A stretch of 64,000 nt of DNA from Scylla paramamosain. Lineage: Eukaryota; Arthropoda; Malacostraca; Decapoda; Portunidae. Shown one piece after another: positions 63,414 to 64,000 of the stretch (position 1 is the first letter of the stretch; the number at the start of each line of letters is the position of its first letter). The stretch is taken from positions 52,501 to 116,500 of the forward strand of contig NC_087157.1 of assembly GCF_035594125.1 (NCBI RefSeq), written 5' to 3'. A program made the position numbers and the translations under genes. Below the pieces are notes generated by a model. The model was not told the DNA's origin, ran no database searches, and saw only the letters and a program-made list of their open reading frames with translations.

Positions 63414-64000
63414 ATCATACATCCTGGCATGCACAAAGTTGTCATTGGAGACACAAAGGCCTTGAAAATTATTACATTTGTGTCACTTATTACGTATTTG
63501 TGCCTCTGAATATATTGGTGTGATATTAGACATACCCTGGCATGCAGAAATTTGTCACTAGCCAGAGTGACCTGATTATTGCTCTCACATATATTTAAAA
63601 AGGAATACCACACTTAAAAAAAGAGAAAAACGTGAGCATTGTTCTGATGCCAGATTGTACTCACTGATAACATTATAAACACACTCTACCTTTGTATTAT
63701 GAAAACAATGCCAATAAGTTTTCAGTGTGGTTTTTGCTGTCATGTATATAAAAACACTGTGACACTCAAAGGAAGAGAAATGTAAGTGTTTTTCTGACAC
63801 TAAACCTTACTTTCAAAAGATTTAATGTTTAATGAAATAAACATGATTGATATTGACACTAAAAGGAGAGAAATATGATGCTGTTAGTGAGGGTGATAGA
63901 TAATTATAGTGATAGTAAGAGTGAACGAGTAAGGGTGAGGGTGAAGTATTAGTGAGGGTGGGAATGAAGAGTGATAGATATCATAGTGAGAGTGAAGGTA
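63414..64000. other. Non-coding; short internal repeats and GTGA-rich end
   Basis: CCTGGCATGCA(C/G)A(A)A..TTGTCA appears twice (about 63423 and 63537). From about 63885 the sequence becomes GAGGGTGA/GTGATAGA-rich and may continue as a tandem repeat beyond the window. Confidence 0.5.

Overview
The window is eukaryotic nuclear DNA, most likely from a decapod crustacean and probably a crab. I see split genes with GT-AG introns, an arthropod-type ionotropic receptor, extremely dense microsatellites (CT/GA, CA/GT, CCT/GGA, AAT, GACT, TA) and degenerate LINEs whose endonuclease/RT wording matches a jockey-like family I associate with crab genomes. The crab assignment is inference from recall, not a search. 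There is no sign of a prokaryotic operon, a CRISPR array, or a tRNA or rRNA gene.

The dominant structure is a very large direct duplication. Copy A (about 4283-27258) and copy B (about 28635-56568) are collinear and near-identical. They differ in microsatellite lengths, a few point changes and four large indels: 1230 bp over an ionotropic-receptor pore exon, about 1.26 kb of an RT element, about 0.87 kb between two exons of an unrecognised gene, and about 1.7 kb of an 80-82 bp satellite array. The copies are separated by a spacer of about 1.4 kb holding a 20-bp minisatellite, two palindromes and a long CT tract. The duplication is either real or two haplotypes retained in one assembly; sequence alone cannot decide.

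Layout of each copy, left to right (A/B): a minus-strand ionotropic glutamate-type receptor cut off after the TM3-like exon (4328-5542 / 28680-31124); a plus-strand NASP-like TPR gene with an in-frame stop (6092-7212 / 31673-32799); LINE debris and a 60-bp minisatellite; a plus-strand GOLGA2/GM130 relic with introns, four shared nonsense codons and a surviving C-terminal PDZ-ligand-like tail (9592-12332 / 34973-37696); an unrecognised plus-strand coding remnant (about 13000-13340 / 38510-38850); AT-rich microsatellite DNA; a minus-strand multi-exon gene I cannot name (16781-23854 / 42295-53221) whose intron carries the satellite array; a minus-strand PIF/Harbinger transposase (24056-24812 / 53423-54183); a TTAGG-like tandem region; and a jockey-like LINE inserted inside a TA tract.

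Left of copy A (1-4282) are GACT-family repeats, minisatellites and a dead LINE. Right of copy B (57288-64000) are a second LINE interrupted by a 1.06-kb element with 16-bp terminal inverted repeats, two MITE-like families and microsatellites. Most genes here look like relics: nearly every protein-like region carries nonsense codons or frameshifts. The most intact reading is the receptor in copy B, whose four exons join in phase without a stop. I found no convincing new multi-gene system. The unusual content is structural: the duplication with gene-altering indels, higher-order satellites, MITEs and exon fusions.
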